The translations under genes were made by a program, and so were the position numbers. The notes under the pieces were generated by a model, which did not search any database, had not been told where the DNA came from, and saw nothing but the letters and a program-made list of their open reading frames with translations. This document shows positions 62,760-64,000 of a stretch of DNA of 64,000 nucleotides, piece after piece; positions within the stretch are counted from its first letter, which is position 1, and each line of letters begins with the position of its first letter. The DNA is from Notospermus geniculatus. Lineage: Eukaryota; Nemertea; Pilidiophora; Heteronemertea; Lineidae. Location of the stretch: contig NMRB01000071.1 in the NCBI GenBank assembly GCA_002633025.1, positions 62,001 through 126,000 of the forward strand. The letters run 5' to 3'.

Positions 62760-63110
62760 AAAATGACAATTAGACCACCGACATCCGGCAAAACGCCAGC
62801 GTATCTCCACCCATTGTTTTCGACGGGCGTCCTGAGCGCGCGAGTCTTTTTATCTGCCGAGATGATCGATCGTGGCGGGCACAACGCCAAGGCCGCCGCC
62901 AGCATCGAGCCTCCTCTACCGAATGCGACGCAACCTGAAATCTTGTGCCAGAACGCGTGAAACCACGAATTCCATACCTCAATTCCGAACGTTTCAATAG
63001 ATTTCGTCAAAGTAAAAAAAAAAACTTCCACGCCGTGACGTGTCTGCACAGGTAAGAACGCAGCGAGCTTCTCAACGTTACCGCTAGGTGCCGCGGTGAA
63101 ACAGGTCATG
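62760..63110. promoter_or_regulatory. CpG- and GC-rich patch, possible regulatory DNA or unrecognised exon
   Basis: GC and CpG density rise clearly above the surroundings here (for example GGGCGTCCTGAGCGCGCGAG and CAAGGCCGCCGCCAGC). Both strands are open for 60-120 codons, which GC-richness alone can explain. No domain is recognised. An alternative promoter of the host gene, a conserved element or an unrelated gene are all possible. Confidence 0.2.
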
Positions 63111-64000
63111 CTTCATTCAACATTCGATCAATTAAACAACCACCAATCAGAAAGGCAAACACGATGTCTTAATTTCGTATCGATGACCCTCGAAACTCTT
63201 CGGCATAGCCCACATACGGACGTGCATCTGACAACAAAATATCAGACATTGTTAGTCTACAAATAAAACAACACGAAATAAAAATAAGTCAATGGCCCTT
63301 ATGCGAACAACGACGTCCCCTCACCAAGCCCTATAATGGCAATAGGCCACTGCTCGAAAAATCATCGATATACCTGCATAATGTGTCTTTTCATCGTGCA
63401 TCACATATGGTGCATAGACAGACAGAAGTATACCGATTTCAATCTTTACTAACGATCGACGAAAACGTGACCTATTACACCAACGCACATGTTGTAATGA
63501 CTTCAAGCGAAACCTGACTGAAAAAGACCTGCCGTATCTTTGATAAATTATCGATAGCGAATCCCGAAGTCAGAAAAGACCTCAACTGAGGAAACAACAA
63601 AGCCATGTTGTTTCCTAATGAGAGGATGGCTGCGACAGTTCCGAAAGAATACGCCAGAAGTACTTCTCGAGACAACTTTCAGACGGAAAGATAGATGCAG
63701 CATTCAACCACATCATGCTGAACTTCTACGGCCGCTGGACCATGCCATGCTTCCATGCCCGCGAACAACTAATGGTTTGCGTAAAAAAGCTAACGGAGTC
63801 ATATTCAGCTAAATCCACAATAAATTGGACGTGACGCCTGACAAATTGGCCAACCCCCTTCTCACCTAATCTTCTGACAATGATGCTGGTGGTTTTGTCC
63901 TAACCTTCCCCCGGTTGATCACTTCTAAACAAAGTTGATCTTCTCTCAATACAATTCTACTGAGCCCTCCTTGAGCAAATGAAGAGGCTGCTAGCTATGC

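Larger units (their letters stand above)
45934..64000 (-). other. Probable giant intron of the COUP-TF gene (more than 18 kb, open at the window end)
   Basis: The splice acceptor at 45934-45935 implies that an upstream exon lies at higher coordinates. The preceding NR2F exon codes for most of the ligand-binding domain (about 150 residues) and would show as a long open frame with motifs such as NICELAARLLFSAVEWAR. I found none, nor a zinc-finger exon. The intron therefore most likely spans the rest of the window. It contains two dispersed MITEs, a large foldback, minisatellites and an N gap. NR2F loci in other animals are gene-poor and rich in enhancers, so regulatory DNA is expected here. No coding sequence on either strand was recognised. 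Because of the gap at 54360, contiguity is not guaranteed. Confidence 0.65.

Noticed and set aside
45934-64000. DNA-binding-domain or first ligand-binding-domain exon of COUP-TF
   Set aside because: I looked for the two-zinc-finger signature and the LAARLLFSAVEWAR region on the minus strand and found neither, so they are taken to lie outside the window.

Overview
This window looks like gene-poor nuclear DNA from an invertebrate animal, most likely marine. The evidence is a spliced nuclear-receptor exon, many short foldback/MITE-type elements with TA-flanked inverted ends, a decayed DIRS-type retrotransposon, minisatellites, and frequent ACATGTA and TAGGCCTA words. I cannot place the phylum. 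The gene orthologue is recognisable across bilaterians, and the repeat style fits lophotrochozoans or ambulacrarians equally well.

One gene is securely identified. The last coding exon of a COUP-TF/seven-up (NR2F) orphan nuclear receptor lies on the minus strand at 45659-45933, with a consensus 3' splice site and a stop codon. No DNA-binding-domain exon or first ligand-binding-domain exon was found upstream of it. The stretch from 45934 to the window end is therefore probably one intron of more than 18 kb, holding MITEs, foldbacks and possibly regulatory DNA. The remaining open frames look like chance or repeat-driven frames, with a few transposon remnants.

Layout. 1-9.7 kb: intergenic DNA with at least five mobile or repeat items: a foldback at 1.8 kb, a TA-flanked MITE at 3.0 kb, a GGGAG-type MITE at 4.5 kb, an inverted-repeat element at 5.7 kb, and a 52-bp satellite at 6.7-7.5 kb. 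A short retroposed insertion with a 12-bp target duplication follows at 9.4-9.7 kb. 9.8-18.2 kb: two long near-copies in tandem, meeting exactly at an N. They look like two haplotypes of one locus laid end to end by the assembler. The copies differ by MITE insertions and by minisatellite copy number. 18.2-24.0 kb: weak retroelement traces, then a broken DIRS-like gag plus tyrosine-recombinase remnant with the reverse transcriptase missing. It ends in a tandem pair of tRNA-Val-like sequences. 24-31.4 kb: unremarkable. 31.4-33.2 kb: a second tandem near-duplication whose copies also meet at an N. 33.8-45 kb: foldbacks, MITEs and minisatellites. 45-64 kb: COUP-TF 3' end and intron.

I found no operon, CRISPR array, phage or other multi-gene system. 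The most useful results are the two probable false (haplotypic) duplications with insertion polymorphisms between the copies, the DIRS remnant that joins gag to recombinase, the tRNA-Val-like repeats, and several MITE families with internal evidence of mobility.
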